NCBI GenBank assembly: GCA_003252105.1
Contig: QKDL01000081.1
Location: forward strand, 1 to 62,967
DNA length: 62,967 nucleotides
Reading direction: 5' to 3'
DNA from: Arcobacter sp.
GTDB taxonomy: Bacteria; Campylobacterota; Campylobacteria; Campylobacterales; Arcobacteraceae
Position numbers and translations under genes: made by a program. The notes under the pieces were generated by a model. It was given only the letters and a program-made list of their open reading frames with translations. It ran no database searches and was not told the origin of the DNA. Within the stretch, counting starts at the first letter, position 1, and each line of letters opens with the position of its first letter. Of the stretch, positions 61,231-62,967 are shown one piece after another.

Positions 61231-62967
61231 TTATTTCTCCTTTGGTTCATAATTTGGTAAATTATCTGTATCAATTACAATAGGGTCAAACTCTTTTGCA
61301 AATCCATCTTCAATAGCTTTTGCCCATGGGTCAATTTGTGCTGATTTTTGTGACTCTTCAAATCTTAAAGCATAAAATACCCTTTTTTCTTTGTCTAGAA
61401 TAATATTTTTTACATACTCTAAACCAACTCTTTCAACCCAATGTGCAGTTCTTTCTAAGTAGTAAGCATCTTCTCTATAAAACTGCATAAAAGCTTTTGT
61501 GTATTCAATTAACTCTTCATCAGTTTCAACTTTACAAAGTAAATCTGTAACTCTAACTTTGATACCACCATTTCCTGCAATATGTATCTCCCATCCAGAA
61601 TCAACACCAACTACACCAAAATCTTTGATAGTTGCTTCCGCACAGTTTCTAGGACATCCTGAAACAGCAAGTTTATATTTGTGTGGTGTCCAACTTCCCC
61701 ATGTAAGTTTTTCAAGCTCAACACCCATATTCATAGAATCTTGTGTACCAAATCTACAATATGTATTTCCTACACAAGTTTTCACTGTACGTAAACCTTT
61801 TGCATAAGCTTGTCCCGATACAAAACCACAATCGTTTAAATCTTTCCACATAGGAGCTAATTGCTCTTTTTTAACCCCTAACATATCAAGTCTTTGACCA
61901 CCTGTAAATTTTACAGTTGGTACATCATATTTAACAGCTATATCAGCAATATCTTTTAGCTCTTGTGGACTTGTTAATCCTCCCCAGATTCTTGGAACTA
62001 CTGAGTATGTTCCATCTTTTTGAATATTTGCATACATTCTATCGTTTACTAAGGCACTTCTTTTATCATTTTTATATTTATCATCATTGTATTTTACAAG
62101 TAAGTAGTAGTTTACTGCTGGTCTACATTTTGCACAACCATCTTCGGTTTTCCAAGAAAGTTTTTTAAATACATCATAAACAGTTTCAAACTCACCTTCA
62201 TCAATAGCTTTTTTAATCTCTCCATGACCTAAAGTGGTACAAGAACAGATTCCCTCTTCAACAGCATTGTATTCATCCCCTAAAGTGTTTACTAAAATCT
62301 GTTCAACTAATCCACTACATGACCCACATGAAGCACCTGCTTTTGTACATGCCTTTACATCACTAAGTGATTTTAAATCTTTTTCTTTGATAGCTCTTAC
62401 AATATCACCTTTACAAACCCCATTACATCCACAAACCTCTTCATCATCACTCATAGAGTTTACATCATTTCCACCATGTCCACTATCTCCAAGTGCTGAT
62501 TTACCAAATAAAATTTTAGTTCTTAAATCACTTATATCAGTATGCTCTTTTAAAAGTTTTAGATACCATGAAGCATCAGCTGTATCTCCATAAAGAACAA
62601 TTCCAATAATTTTGTTATCATAAATCACAAGCTTTTTATAGATACCAATTTTTTCATCAAGTAAGATTAACTCTTCAGTTGTTTCATCACCTAAATAATC
62701 ACCTGCACTAAATAAATCTACTCCAGAGATTTTAAGTCTTGTTGATAGTGTTGAACCAATATAACCTTCTGTTTCTTTATTTGCTAAAACTTTTGCTAAG
62801 ATTTTTGCTTGTTCATAAAGTGGTGCAACTAAACCATAAGTGTTCCCTTTGTGTTCAACACACTCTCCAACTGCATAGATAGATTCATCAGAAGTTTTTA
62901 GATAATCATCTACTAAGATACCTTTTTTACACTCTAAACTTGCCTCTTTTGCTAAAGCTGTATTTGG
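61231..62967 (-). CDS. nirB: NirB, large subunit of cytoplasmic nitrite reductase (C-terminal part, truncated by the window)
   Basis: The frame is open to the window edge; 578 residues are visible. In order: the end of the NAD(P)H/FAD domain (SIYAVGECVEHKG), two BFD-like [2Fe-2S] segments (CGCNGVCKGDIV with CTKAGASCGSCSG, and CSCTTLGHGEI with CAKCRP), the ferredoxin-like half-domain (IWGGLTSPQEL, TGGQRLDMLG) and the siroheme/[4Fe-4S] site (CVGNTYCRFG and CPRNCAEA). A start at an internal Met (62628) is wrong, because the reading frame upstream is clearly NirB. It reduces nitrite to ammonium for assimilation or detoxification of Nap-derived nitrite. Confidence 0.94.
   Translation of the reverse strand, partial: PNTALAKEASLECKKGILVDDYLKTSDESIYAVGECVEHKGNTYGLVAPLYEQAKILAKVLANKETEGYIGSTLSTRLKISGVDLFSAGDYLGDETTEELILLDEKIGIYKKLVIYDNKIIGIVLYGDTADASWYLKLLKEHTDISDLRTKILFGKSALGDSGHGGNDVNSMSDDEEVCGCNGVCKGDIVRAIKEKDLKSLSDVKACTKAGASCGSCSGLVEQILVNTLGDEYNAVEEGICSCTTLGHGEIKKAIDEGEFETVYDVFKKLSWKTEDGCAKCRPAVNYYLLVKYNDDKYKNDKRSALVNDRMYANIQKDGTYSVVPRIWGGLTSPQELKDIADIAVKYDVPTVKFTGGQRLDMLGVKKEQLAPMWKDLNDCGFVSGQAYAKGLRTVKTCVGNTYCRFGTQDSMNMGVELEKLTWGSWTPHKYKLAVSGCPRNCAEATIKDFGVVGVDSGWEIHIAGNGGIKVRVTDLLCKVETDEELIEYTKAFMQFYREDAYYLERTAHWVERVGLEYVKNIILDKEKRVFYALRFEESQKSAQIDPWAKAIEDGFAKEFDPIVIDTDNLPNYEPKEK

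Overview
The window comes from a very AT-rich, gene-dense genome. Its content points to the Campylobacterota, most likely an Arcobacter-type organism: a periplasmic nitrate reductase cluster in the order napA-G-H-B-F-L-D with the Campylobacterota-specific napL, a single-subunit quinol-type NO reductase, many histidine kinases with an HQWRQPL phospho-acceptor motif, and short T-rich promoters with extended -10 boxes. No rRNA, tRNA, insertion sequence, CRISPR array or replication origin was recognised. The species is inferred from gene content, not proven.

Layout. (1) 1-8.4 kb: signalling block. A truncated sensor gene, a two-gene threonine/serine exporter, and a periplasmic binding protein followed by a membrane hybrid kinase, with a divergent HD-GYP response regulator and soluble hybrid kinase. 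(2) 8.4-15.6 kb: a GH15/phosphorylase-kinase-like protein, glucokinase, a PLD-helicase and a DUF420 membrane protein in one tight cluster. (3) 15.7-18.6 kb: a two-gene ATPase plus HNH-nuclease module resembling Septu (PtuA/PtuB), followed by a 650-bp structured, relatively GC-rich non-coding element. (4) 18.6-24.3 kb: a probably decaying histidine kinase, nucleotide-metabolism genes, truD, a diguanylate cyclase and a PAS protein. (5) 24.3-41.3 kb: nitrate and NO respiration and defence: nap operon, NIT-domain chemoreceptor, NnrS, HPP protein, NO reductase, an Rrf2/NsrR-type regulator, and a DUF59/12-TM/DUF2249 operon. (6) 41.5-50.5 kb: a PAS/PilJ-type kinase with an FmdE-like protein, a tiny zinc-ribbon protein, the anaerobic ribonucleotide reductase genes, moaA, a cytochrome c, a Crp/Fnr regulator and a PilJ-domain membrane protein. 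(7) 50.5-58.7 kb: iron uptake (ferric-binding protein, ExbB/ExbD/ExbD2/TonB, TonB-dependent receptor, FMN oxidase, PiuC/YbiX hydroxylase). (8) 58.7 kb to the end: a cache/PAS kinase and nirD/nirB (partial).

How it fits together. The strongest unifying signal is a Crp/Fnr-type operator, TTGAY-N4-RTCAA, found ten times between 31.6 and 50.6 kb, once with one end base changed. In every case a good -10 hexamer begins 29.5 bp from the operator centre. That is the geometry of activation at -41.5. It places napA, the NnrS operon, HPP, the DUF2249 operon, FmdE-kinase and the zinc ribbon (one operator serving both directions), nrdD, moaA, the cytochrome c and the Crp/Fnr gene itself in one apparent regulon. 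The tenth site has no protein gene in front of it and predicts a small RNA at about 50393-50477 (minus strand) carrying a CUCCUCC anti-Shine-Dalgarno stretch. At two of the promoters a Fur-like palindrome abuts the operator and covers the -35/-10 spacer.

The most unusual gene structure is the anaerobic ribonucleotide reductase. The main nrdD frame stops after its zinc site, and the glycyl-radical segment (TRVMGYHRP) is encoded by a separate 46-codon gene with its own strong ribosome binding site. Other notable points are an ExbD paralogue lacking the proton-carrying aspartate, a lipoprotein-type NapB, and a histidine kinase with both a lost start codon and a lost G1 box.
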